NCBI GenBank assembly: GCA_037445245.1
Contig: JBBIKU010000132.1
Coordinates: forward strand, 1 to 6,865
DNA length: 6,865 nt
DNA from: JBBIKU01 sp037445245
Lineage (GTDB): Bacteria; Chloroflexota; Anaerolineae; Anaerolineales; Anaerolineaceae
Reading direction: 5' to 3'
Below, piece by piece: positions 1-6,033 of this stretch (positions are counted from its first letter, which is position 1; each line of letters begins with the position of its first letter). The position numbers and the translations under genes are program-made. Below the pieces are notes generated by a model. That model saw only the letters and a program-made list of their open reading frames with translations. It had not been told where the DNA came from and did no database searches.

Positions 1-202
1 AGAGATCAATTTTGGCATATGTAAAGCCCCAATCGTTTATAGCACACATCCCCAGCGCTGGCAATCCGGGCTGTCAGCGGCGGTGTGAACCCTCGCCTGA
101 CCGGAATTGACACCCGTGCGCAGGTTAAAAAACATGTTAATATTTGGTTTTAGCCCCTCATTGCGACCGGCATCCCATAACCGAATCACAGGAAGTGGCA
201 GG
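1..202. other. Leader / intergenic region upstream of the SpoIIE phosphatase gene
   Basis: I see no credible gene here. It holds a 10-bp palindrome, CCAGCGCTGG, at 52-61. An imperfect hairpin spans 73-101, with arms GTCAG-GCG and CGC-CTGAC, a two-base bulge and an 11-nt loop. A perfect TTGACA hexamer sits at 107-112, but at the normal 17-bp spacing only AAACAT (130-135) is available as a -10, so a promoter is not convincing. The hairpin has no U-tract on either strand, so it is not an intrinsic terminator for a neighbouring gene. Confidence 0.5.
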
Positions 203-2293
203 ATGAACCCTTTTCTGTTATCTCTGGCGCAGCGGATTTTCCCTTCGATCCGCACCCTGCCCGAGGATCATCGCCAATCGTCCGCAGTAGATGTGGTCTG
301 TAGTCTGTATGCTATTCCGCTGGCGCTCGCCGGGCTGGTCTGGCTGGCGCGGGTCACCGATTTCAGCGCCATTGCAACCGATGGACTGTTTTTTGCGGTG
401 CTTGCCCTGCTGCTGGTTGTGTTTGAGCGGTTGCGCTTTTTTCTTTTCTTTGAATACGAGCGGGGGCACGTCGCTCGCTGGGAAGAATCGTTGTGGAGCG
501 TGATCATCTGGACGGCAATATGGATGTTCGGGGCGGTCGGACTGTGGCTTTATGTGCTGTGGGAAGCCGGCATCACGCTGGTGGGGTGGCGCCGTGACCG
601 CTCTGCCAATCATCGCGCCTACCTGCTACGGCACTTCACCTTCAATTTGGGGCGGGCGCCGCTGGCGGCGCTGGCTGCCCTGAGCTTCTGCTCGCGACTG
701 CAACATATTCCCTCCATCAGCGGCTTGAGCAGCGCAGATATTGTGCCGGCACTGACGACCATCTTGCTGTGGTGGCTGTTCTACATGCCGATCTGGTTAC
801 CGTTGCTGGTGCTATTCAACGTTAGCCCCCACATGGCTAGTGTTTCCAAATTCCGAATCACCGGCTTCTTTTTGATCGCCATTGGCTGGCACGCCTTGGT
901 GGCGCCGTTTTCAATTCTTGCCGCCGGGCTTTTCGCCCGCTACAGTTGGGGCGGTTTTTTGTTCTTCATCTCCGGCGCCTTGCTCAGCAGCGTGCTGAGC
1001 AACCAGCTCAGCCGCACGGCGGACCGCAGCCGCCAGCGCAGCCGAGAACTCGCCAACCTAGAAGAACTCAGCCGCGAGCTGCTCAACACCCCACCGGATT
1101 GCCCCAACCTGCCCGAAATCCTCAAGAGCATCGTGCCCTTGATGTTCCCCGACCGCAAGATCGAAATTCTTATCTTTCCGGACACGCGTCTGCTGCTCAA
1201 CCCAGAAGAATCCCAGCCGGTAGCCGATTCCTTCTGGGAGTGGTTGCGCCATCACCCGCAGGTAAAGGCGTTTACCGCCAAAACAGACCTGCCCTGGCAG
1301 GGCGATAAATCGGACGAGGAAATCGTTGCCGTGCCCATCCTGGAGCTCGAGAAGAACACCCTCATCGGCGGCATCTATCACTCCCGACTGCCGCGCTATG
1401 ACCGCATCGCTGATTCGATCCCGGCTTTAACCTCGCTGGCAGCGCAGATTGCTTCGACCCTGAACAGGGCGAAAGCCTATCAACAAACCCTCACTCACCA
1501 GCGCATGGAACAGGAACTGGCACTCGCCGGTCAAATCCAATCCAGCCTGCTGCCTGCCCAACTGCCTTTGGTCCCGCACTGGCAGCTCAGCGCCACCTTA
1601 CAACCCGCCCGTGAGACCTCGGGCGATTTCTATGATGTGATTCCTCTGCCGGATGGCAGTCTGGCGCTGGTGGTCGGCGATGTCGCCGACAAGGGAGTGG
1701 GACCTGCGCTTTACATGGCGCTTTGTCGCACCTTGATCCGCACCTTTGCCGTTCTGTATCCCGAAGAACCGGAGCGCGTGCTGGAGCTTGCCAACAACCG
1801 CATTCTAAAAGACAGCCAGGCTGAACTTTTTGTAACTCTCTTCTATGCTGTGTTAGACCCGCACAGTGGCATCCTGAGCTATTGCAACGCCGGTCAAAAC
1901 CCGCCTTACCTGCTCTCGCCCGCCAATCCGCAACCCCTGCCGCTGATTCCCACCGGGATGGCGATGGGCGTGATGGAAGAGTCGCGCTGGGGGAAGGTCG
2001 ATCTACGCCTGGCAATCGGCGATACGCTGGTGATGTACACGGACGGCGTCACCGAAGCCCAAAATGAGCAGGGCGAATTTTTTGGCGAAGAGCGTTTACA
2101 GACAACGCTGGTAGCCGCGGCGCAGTTGGATTCTCCCCAGGCGGTGCAGACCTTCATGAACGGCGCAGCTCAGTACGACGACATCACCATGGTCGTGCTT
2201 GTGCGCCGCGACGAAAAAGTAGCGGCAGACGACTTCCAATCGGCGGCGCAAAACCGACAAAACCTGCAAACGGGGGGCACGATCATGCTATAA
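203..2293 (+). CDS. Membrane-anchored SpoIIE/RsbU-type protein phosphatase (PP2C family) with a GAF-like middle region
   Basis: The product is predicted to dephosphorylate phosphoserine/threonine on a partner, in known systems usually an anti-sigma-factor antagonist (STAS protein), under control of its own N-terminal sensor. The ATG at 203 is chosen because GGAAG at 191-195 is well spaced; in-frame TTG 107 and ATG 134 lack a comparable site. The protein has 696 aa. About six or seven hydrophobic segments lie between residues 30 and 265, then an Arg/Glu-rich helical linker (about 270-300) and a GAF-like region (about 300-430). A helix QELALAGQIQSSLLP leads into the phosphatase domain (about 455-668). 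Metal-binding motifs are intact: GDFYD (D475, D478), GDVADKG (D493, D496), YTDGVTEA (D614) and YDDIT (D659, D660). CNAGQNPP is also typical of the family. No kinase, STAS or sigma-factor gene is in the window, so the target is unknown. Family assignment is firm; the sensed signal is not known. Confidence 0.93.
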   Translation: MNPFLLSLAQRIFPSIRTLPEDHRQSSAVDVVCSLYAIPLALAGLVWLARVTDFSAIATDGLFFAVLALLLVVFERLRFFLFFEYERGHVARWEESLWSVIIWTAIWMFGAVGLWLYVLWEAGITLVGWRRDRSANHRAYLLRHFTFNLGRAPLAALAALSFCSRLQHIPSISGLSSADIVPALTTILLWWLFYMPIWLPLLVLFNVSPHMASVSKFRITGFFLIAIGWHALVAPFSILAAGLFARYSWGGFLFFISGALLSSVLSNQLSRTADRSRQRSRELANLEELSRELLNTPPDCPNLPEILKSIVPLMFPDRKIEILIFPDTRLLLNPEESQPVADSFWEWLRHHPQVKAFTAKTDLPWQGDKSDEEIVAVPILELEKNTLIGGIYHSRLPRYDRIADSIPALTSLAAQIASTLNRAKAYQQTLTHQRMEQELALAGQIQSSLLPAQLPLVPHWQLSATLQPARETSGDFYDVIPLPDGSLALVVGDVADKGVGPALYMALCRTLIRTFAVLYPEEPERVLELANNRILKDSQAELFVTLFYAVLDPHSGILSYCNAGQNPPYLLSPANPQPLPLIPTGMAMGVMEESRWGKVDLRLAIGDTLVMYTDGVTEAQNEQGEFFGEERLQTTLVAAAQLDSPQAVQTFMNGAAQYDDITMVVLVRRDEKVAADDFQSAAQNRQNLQTGGTIML

Positions 2294-2294
2294 T
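2286..2294 (+). promoter_or_regulatory. Extended -10 promoter (TGCTATAAT) for the exporter leader
   Basis: TG-n-TATAAT is a consensus extended -10 element. It overlaps the final codons of the phosphatase gene, whose TAA stop (2291-2293) lies inside the hexamer. The -35 region is poor: CTGCAA at 2264-2269 matches 3 of 6 at a long 19-bp spacing. That is tolerated at extended -10 promoters. Transcription would start near 2301, giving a leader of about 170 nt before the exporter ATG. Confidence 0.55.
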
Positions 2295-2469
2295 TTGTCT
2301 CTGTAAGACCCAGGAGTAAGCCCGGCTGGCGTTCGCCTGCGGCTGAAGTGCCTTGATGGCGCAAGTCGTTCTTTGCCTGAACGGATTCCTTTGCTGAGAA
2401 ACGCTCGGCTTCCACAGCCTGGAGGCTGTGTTTTTTAAACCAATTTTGCGGTTTTTAGGACGATTCAAA
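2295..2469 (+). promoter_or_regulatory. Structured 5' leader of the exporter gene: candidate riboswitch or attenuator
   Basis: The leader can form a chain of hairpins. One around 2325-2340 contains GGCG-TT-CGCC. Another at 2367-2383 has arms CGTTC and GAACG. A third at 2393-2409 has arms GCTGAG and CTCGGC with one G-U pair. The terminator hairpin follows at 2413-2430. GGCTG occurs at 2324-2328 and 2341-2345 and duplicates the terminator's 3' arm. The second copy, continued as GGCTGAAG, can pair with 2409-2419 (CTT and CAGCC around a CCA bulge), which would make an antiterminator. A short ORF at 2356-2397 (MAQVVLCLNGFLC) has two Cys codons and a weak GAAG site at 2345-2348. I do not recognise a known riboswitch consensus. 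The hairpins are visible; regulation by them is inference. Confidence 0.45.
2413..2436 (+). terminator. Intrinsic terminator inside the exporter leader
   Basis: A perfect 7-bp stem (CACAGCC / GGCTGTG, 2413-2419 and 2424-2430) with loop TGGA is followed at once by six T (2431-2436). This is a textbook Rho-independent terminator. It lies 33 nt before the exporter start codon and downstream of a good promoter. It could terminate the phosphatase transcript, attenuate exporter transcription, or both. Confidence 0.85.
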
Positions 2470-3420
2470 ATGACTTCGACAGCTAAAACGATCAACAAAA
2501 CCGGATTGCTCAATCTGATGGTGGTCTACTTTGTGTGGGGTAGCACTTACCTGGCAATCCGCTTCGGGATGCGTGAAGGCGCCGGCTTCACCCCTTTCGT
2601 TATGGGCGCCATGCGCACCGTGGTGGCTGGGGTAATCTTGTTGGCGGGATCCGCACTCGTCCGCAACCGGCTGCGAATCTCGCGGCGCGAATTATTGACC
2701 CTGGCTGGCTCCGGGCTGTTGCTGTGGCTGGGTGGCAATGGTCTGGTGATGGTTGCCGAACAGACCGCCGACTCGGCACTGGCGGCGCTGATCATCGCCA
2801 GCGTGCCGCTGTGGGTGGCAATCATCGATTCCCTGCTCGACCGCCGGCTGCCATCGCTTCTGCTGGCGGGCTCGCTGTTGATAGGCTCTGCCGGCATCGT
2901 GGTGCTCTCGTTGCCGACCCTAACCTCGGGGGTTCACGCCGATCTATTCGCCGTGATTGTTCTGGTGCTGGCTTCGGTGAGCTGGGCAGCCGGCACGGTG
3001 GTACAAAGCCGCCATCGCACCAACCTGTCGCCGATTACCAGTTCTGCCTATCAGATGGTCTTCGCCGGGATCGGTTTTGTGGTGGTGGCAGTGCTGTTGG
3101 GCGAGCCGATGCCCGCCCCGGTGCTGGAAGCCTGGCTGGCGCTGCTCTACCTGATCGTGATGGGGTCGTTCGCTTTCATCTGCTACATCCGCGCTTTACG
3201 CCTGCTGCCGACCGATATCGTGATGACCTACAGTTATGTTAATCCGATCATTGCCATGTTCCTGGGGTGGATGATCCTGAGTGAAGGCATCACCATCTGG
3301 ACGGTGCTGGGCGCGGCGCTGGTGTTGATCGGTGTGGCGGGCGTTTTCCGGTCGCACGCCCGCCGCCAACCTGCCGCTATCACGCTACAAAAGCGCGTTA
3401 GTCCCGAACCCGAATCGTGA
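2470..3420 (+). CDS. DMT-superfamily transporter, EamA domain pair (YedA-like exporter)
   Basis: This is a predicted inner-membrane exporter of the drug/metabolite transporter superfamily, with 316 aa and ten hydrophobic segments in two EamA repeats (about residues 13-145 and 158-300). The first repeat opens with VYFVWGSTYLAIRFG (about 19-33) and has GGNGLVMVAEQ (about 88-98). The second contains SWAAG and YSYVNPIIAMFLGWMILSEG (N258, P259, E272). This pattern closely recalls E. coli YedA. Family members move amino acids such as cysteine or threonine, drugs or metabolites; the substrate cannot be read here. The ATG at 2470 is preferred, with AGGA at 2457-2460. The in-frame GTG at 2428 lies inside the terminator hairpin and is rejected. 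A short Arg-rich cytoplasmic tail ends the protein. The gene is convergent with the chimeric ORF at 3398-3670 and overlaps its 3' end by 23 bp. Confidence 0.93.
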   Translation: MTSTAKTINKTGLLNLMVVYFVWGSTYLAIRFGMREGAGFTPFVMGAMRTVVAGVILLAGSALVRNRLRISRRELLTLAGSGLLLWLGGNGLVMVAEQTADSALAALIIASVPLWVAIIDSLLDRRLPSLLLAGSLLIGSAGIVVLSLPTLTSGVHADLFAVIVLVLASVSWAAGTVVQSRHRTNLSPITSSAYQMVFAGIGFVVVAVLLGEPMPAPVLEAWLALLYLIVMGSFAFICYIRALRLLPTDIVMTYSYVNPIIAMFLGWMILSEGITIWTVLGAALVLIGVAGVFRSHARRQPAAITLQKRVSPEPES

Positions 3421-3670
3421 ACTGAGCGGGGCTTATTTCCCTCGGCTGCGCTTGATGCACCCGGTTGATCGTCATGCCCAGAAGAACGACCGCCGCCAAC
3501 CCCGCCAGTTTGTGGAGGTTCAGCAGAAGCGCAGCGAATGGTCTTCCTCTGCGGTGCAGGCGGAGCCCGCTCGAAAAGATCACGATGACCAGTAATCCGA
3601 TGATGATTCCGTAATCATCCACCAGCGCTTCTGGAATATTACAAGTACTGTCGGTTATGATCCCGATCAT
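3398..3670 (-). pseudogene. Chimeric ORF: DegV N-terminus joined to the first half of a small membrane protein
   Basis: The 90-aa ORF begins MIGIITDSTCNIPEALVDD, the signature start of DegV-family fatty-acid-binding proteins (FakB type, normally about 280 aa). After residue ~22 all DegV similarity stops. The rest has two hydrophobic segments (about residues 22-37 and 44-66) around a basic loop, RLHRRGRP, and a motif LLLNLHKLAGLAAVVLL. That resembles the first repeat of small four-helix bacterial membrane proteins of about 120 aa (from memory, not searched). The second half of such a protein is missing, and the last residues are read antisense through the exporter's 3' end. The start is good: GGGAGA lies about 7 nt upstream, and TGCTAAACT (3734-3726, minus strand) could be an extended -10. 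It may be expressed, but it looks like a deletion or recombination remnant rather than a functional DegV. Confidence 0.55.
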
Positions 3671-3797
3671 GGCAGTCTCCCTGAATCATTTTTGCTCAAT
3701 TCGATCTTCGATGTCACCCCGGTTAAGTTTAGCATGCTACAGGTCTTTCGACCTCACACTTACCGCCAGACTCTGTCGGATTGGGCGCCGTTCACAC
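3671..3797. other. Intergenic region between the FAD oxidoreductase and the DegV chimera
   Basis: There is no gene here. A perfect 5-bp hairpin at 3741-3754 reads, on the minus strand, AGGTC-GAAA-GACCT (a GNRA tetraloop). It is not followed by a U-tract, so it is not a canonical terminator for the oxidoreductase gene ending at 3798. A candidate extended -10 for the downstream chimera lies at 3734-3726 on the minus strand. Confidence 0.4.
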
Positions 3798-5306
3798 TCA
3801 CACCAGCGTGGTCTGGAATTTCTTGTGGTCCTGTTTGCACAGCGCCTGCACCAGCCGCCGCCCCGACGTGACGCCGGTGGGAAGCCCGCCGCCCGGTTCG
3901 ACCCACTGACCGCACAGATAGAAGTTCTGCAAGCCGGGCAGCGTCTGGGGCATCCGTTTGAAAAACGAATCCGAACTCTCTGGCGTGATCAGCCAGCCTT
4001 CGAAGCTGCCCTTCCAGTTGCCGGTGTAGCGTTCAAAGGTCAACGGCGTCGCCACATCCACCATCTCGACCTGACGCGAGATGCCGGGGAAGCGCTGTTC
4101 CATCAATTCGACCACGGTGCGCGCCACCTGATCTTTCTTCTCGTTGTAGGCGGCTCGATCCTGCGCCAGCGCCTTCCAGTATTCGTAATTGCTGGGCAGC
4201 ATCACCACCATACTGGTCTTGCCCGCCGGCGCCAGGGTGGGATCGTGGTGATACAGGTGCACCGGCAGGCGTTTCTGCACCGCGTCGCCGATCTCCGTCG
4301 GCTGGCGCAGCGGAAAGCTGAAACCGGAAACCGTGTGCGGCTCGTCATCGAAAGTGCGATTGACGCCCAAACCCACGTACAGCAGGGGCGGGAAGGCCTG
4401 CCACTTCTCGTACGGCAGGCGGGTTTGATCGTCGGCGTATTTCCCTTCGAGCATATCGAAAATGGTGGCATGCCCGTCTGCAGCCGAGATGACCCGTGCA
4501 GCGCGGTGCTCGCTGCCGTCCGCCAGGCGCACACCGACCGCGGTATCCGCTTCGACCAGGACCTTTTCCACCCGGCTGTTGTAATGGATGGCGCCGCCCA
4601 GGTCAAGGTAGCGCTGCGCCATCGCTTCCGACATGGGCATAGAACCGCCGATGGGATAACCGGCTTCCTTTTTATGCAGGAACGCCAGGGTGAAGAGCAG
4701 AAAGAATATCGAGAATTCCGGAAACCACATTTCCAGAAAAGCTTCGCGGATCAGCGGGTCTTTGAAGCGATCGGCAAATTCAGCCATGCTCACCTTCATC
4801 CATTTTTGCAGGGAGCGCCCTTTGGTGGCAAACAGCAGCCCAAGCTTGAGACCTTTGAGCAATTTTTTATGAAACGGATCGTTCACTGCTGGCTGGTCGA
4901 AGGAAATGCCAAGCCGAATCCCATCGATGAACTGCCGGGTCACTTCGGCGTCCTGCGGCGAGAGTTCGAGCATGTGCCGTTCGAGACTGTCCACGTCGGT
5001 GTAGAGGATGAAGGTGCGCCCATCGGCGCCCTCGCAGCGCATGAATTCGTCCATGTCGATGATCTCGCGCCCCTGGGCAACGCCGACCTCCCGCCAGAAA
5101 TGGTGCATGCCGCTGCGCGGCGATGAGCCCACCAGCCAGTGGATGCAGCCATCGATGGTGTATCCCTTGCGCCGCCAGGCGGTGCACAGACCGCCCGGCT
5201 GGTCGTGCATCTCGTAGATGCGGGTGCGGTAGCCGTTCATCTGGGCGTAAATGCCCGCCGCAAGCCCGCCGAACCCCGCTCCGATGATGATGATTTCGTC
5301 ATTCAT
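3798..5306 (-). CDS. FAD-dependent phytoene-desaturase/CrtI-like oxidoreductase
   Basis: This is a 502-aa flavoprotein of the phytoene dehydrogenase / RetSat superfamily, which desaturates, isomerises or saturates long hydrophobic polyenes and related lipids. The N-terminal Rossmann motif IIIIGAGFGGLAAGIYA (GAGFGG at residues 9-14) is followed by the ribose-binding E32 and PGG at 37-39. The C-terminal FAD motif FYLCGQWVEPGGGLPTG starts near residue 462 and is followed by SGRRLVQAL. Length and both motifs are normal, so the gene looks intact. The start at 5306 is supported by GGGAGA about 7 nt upstream. No carotenoid synthase or cyclase is next to it, so a carotenoid role is not demonstrated; a lipid or quinone-like substrate is equally possible. 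It has its own likely promoter, with -10 at 5368-5363. Before the insertion-sequence damage it may have followed the gene now truncated at 5456. Confidence 0.9.
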   Translation of the reverse strand: MNDEIIIIGAGFGGLAAGIYAQMNGYRTRIYEMHDQPGGLCTAWRRKGYTIDGCIHWLVGSSPRSGMHHFWREVGVAQGREIIDMDEFMRCEGADGRTFILYTDVDSLERHMLELSPQDAEVTRQFIDGIRLGISFDQPAVNDPFHKKLLKGLKLGLLFATKGRSLQKWMKVSMAEFADRFKDPLIREAFLEMWFPEFSIFFLLFTLAFLHKKEAGYPIGGSMPMSEAMAQRYLDLGGAIHYNSRVEKVLVEADTAVGVRLADGSEHRAARVISAADGHATIFDMLEGKYADDQTRLPYEKWQAFPPLLYVGLGVNRTFDDEPHTVSGFSFPLRQPTEIGDAVQKRLPVHLYHHDPTLAPAGKTSMVVMLPSNYEYWKALAQDRAAYNEKKDQVARTVVELMEQRFPGISRQVEMVDVATPLTFERYTGNWKGSFEGWLITPESSDSFFKRMPQTLPGLQNFYLCGQWVEPGGGLPTGVTSGRRLVQALCKQDHKKFQTTLV

Positions 5307-5362
5307 TACAATTCTCCCGGTGGATTATGAATGATTCCCTTGGCTCAAGATGGGCCTTTATG

Positions 5363-5368
5363 ATTATA
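5363..5368 (-). promoter_or_regulatory. -10 element (TATAAT) of the FAD oxidoreductase gene
   Basis: Read on the minus strand, a perfect TATAAT sits about 57 nt upstream of the ATG at 5306, giving a leader of about 50 nt. The surroundings are AT-rich compared with the flanking genes. No good -35 is seen at 16-18 bp spacing (the best is around CGTTTA at 5391-5386), so an activator may help. The palindrome CCGGCGCCGG at 5424-5433 lies about 55 bp further upstream. Confidence 0.45.
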
Positions 5369-5455
5369 GATCAAACATCACGATATAAACGTTCTTTTCT
5401 ACATCCTGAAGCAATTCGTGCGACCGGCGCCGGCAATTATCGATGCGCAAGGTTA

Positions 5456-5596
5456 TTAAATCGGTTTTCGCAGCACCCGCACCAGCTTGTAGATGCCCTG
5501 CCCGTAATTCGGCAGGGTGCCCACCGCCATCCACAGGAGCATGTCCGGCACGATCAGGTACATCACCCGCAGGATCACCGCCGGGTTGAAACGGTA
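5456..5596 (-). pseudogene. C-terminal remnant of an unrecognised membrane-associated protein
   Basis: About 46 codons before the TAA at 5458-5456 read like a genuine protein end, with a hydrophobic stretch NPAVILRVMYLIVPDMLLWM followed by NYGQGIYKLVRVLRKPI. I do not recognise the family. Further upstream in this frame the sequence is antisense to the IS-A transposase, so the native 5' part has been lost. The minus-strand frame happens to stay open to an ATG at 5812 inside the transposon. The fragment lies 150 bp upstream of the FAD oxidoreductase on the same strand, so the intact gene may once have been its operon neighbour. The join is placed at about 5590-5600 from where each protein stops looking native. 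Confidence 0.5.
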
Positions 5597-5920
5597 GGCA
5601 AAAACGGCGACGCGGAATATTGGGCTGCCAGCCGCCTCGATATGACCATCGAACAAGCTGCTTTTCATGCCCTGGATGCCTGGCAGATTGAGGTCTACCA
5701 TCGGGGCATCAAGCAGTTCACGGGTGTTGAACGTGGTCAGTACCGGCTCGAAGTTTCGCAACGTAACCATATCGGTTTGGCGATCCGGGCATTTGTGCGA
5801 CTGGAAGTTCATCGGCTTCGAACGGGTATCTCCTGGTTCGATGCCAAGACAGGCATTATTCGTTCCGCTATGCGTCTATATTTGGTTCATCCGACGATTA
5901 CTCTTGGTTCAACTGCGTAA
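5597..5920 (+). pseudogene. IS-A: C-terminal fragment of a DDE transposase
   Basis: About 107 codons survive, from GKNGDAEYWAASRLDM to the TAA at 5918-5920. Diagnostic parts are WQIEVYHRGIKQFTGVERG, which has the catalytic Glu and the E-(6)-K spacing of the YREK signature (the usual Arg is Ala). These are followed by SQRNHIGLAIRAFVRLEVHR and ISWFDAKTGIIRSAMRLYL. Transposases of about 330-350 aa with this tail are common in cyanobacteria and Chloroflexota, from memory. The N-terminal two-thirds, including the two catalytic Asp residues, is absent. The plus-strand frame is open from 5327 only because it runs antisense through the neighbouring remnant. Transposition activity is impossible from this copy. 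Confidence 0.75.
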
Positions 5921-6013
5921 GTCCTAAATTCATTACCGGACACTTTAAGAAGTGACGATCGTCCAATCGGGTACACTCGAGTTCATCCTGCCAGGGAAGA
6001 ACGGAGGGAAACG
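5921..6013. other. Junction between IS-A and IS-B
   Basis: These 93 bp hold the presumed right end of IS-A and left end of IS-B. Visible structure is a 5-bp hairpin CACTT-TAAG-AAGTG (5941-5954) abutting a perfect 10-bp palindrome, GACGATCGTC (5954-5963). An arm TACACTCGA (5972-5980) is repeated inverted inside the IS-B gene. The exact insertion-sequence termini cannot be fixed without a full-length copy, and I see no obvious target duplication. Confidence 0.4.
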
Positions 6014-6033
6014 ATGGACAATCGTCGAGTGTA
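5972..6033 (+). repeat. 9-bp inverted repeat bracketing the IS-B transposase start
   Basis: TACACTCGA at 5972-5980 is perfectly inverted as TCGAGTGTA at 6025-6033. The 44-nt loop holds the ribosome-binding site (GGAGGG, 6003-6008) and the ATG at 6014. In a transcript entering from outside, the hairpin would place the start region in a closed loop. Some insertion sequences, such as IS10, use fold-back of this kind to block translation of read-through mRNA. That role here is inference. Confidence 0.5.

Noticed and set aside
107..135. sigma70 promoter with a perfect TTGACA at 107-112
   Set aside because: At 17-bp spacing the -10 would be AAACAT (3 of 6), and the AT-rich TTAATAT lies too far away.
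107..202. TTG 107 or ATG 134 as phosphatase start
   Set aside because: Neither has a convincing ribosome-binding site. ATG 203 has GGAAG seven bases upstream, and the extra residues do not look like family sequence.
2301..2380. Manganese (yybP-ykoY) or fluoride riboswitch, from GGAGTAA and GGCGTTCGCC fragments
   Set aside because: Only short fragments match; the rest of each consensus core is missing.
2393..2398. CTGAGA motif suggesting a TPP riboswitch in the exporter leader
   Set aside because: The other conserved TPP elements (such as GAACCTGA and its flanking stems) are not present in the right order or spacing.
2428..2469. GTG at 2428 as exporter start, with GGAGG at 2421-2425 as ribosome-binding site
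   Set aside because: The codon lies within the 3' arm of the terminator and the GGAGG is only 2 nt away. The ATG at 2470 has AGGA at proper spacing and begins close to the first membrane helix.
3657..5126. Long plus-strand open frame (489 aa) opposite the FAD oxidoreductase
   Set aside because: It is antisense to a clear flavoprotein, is rich in His, Arg and Gln as expected of a shadow frame, and shows no recognisable domain.
5327..5596. N-terminal half of the plus-strand 197-aa frame as transposase
   Set aside because: It is antisense to the minus-strand C-terminal remnant, rich in His and Gln, and lacks transposase similarity.
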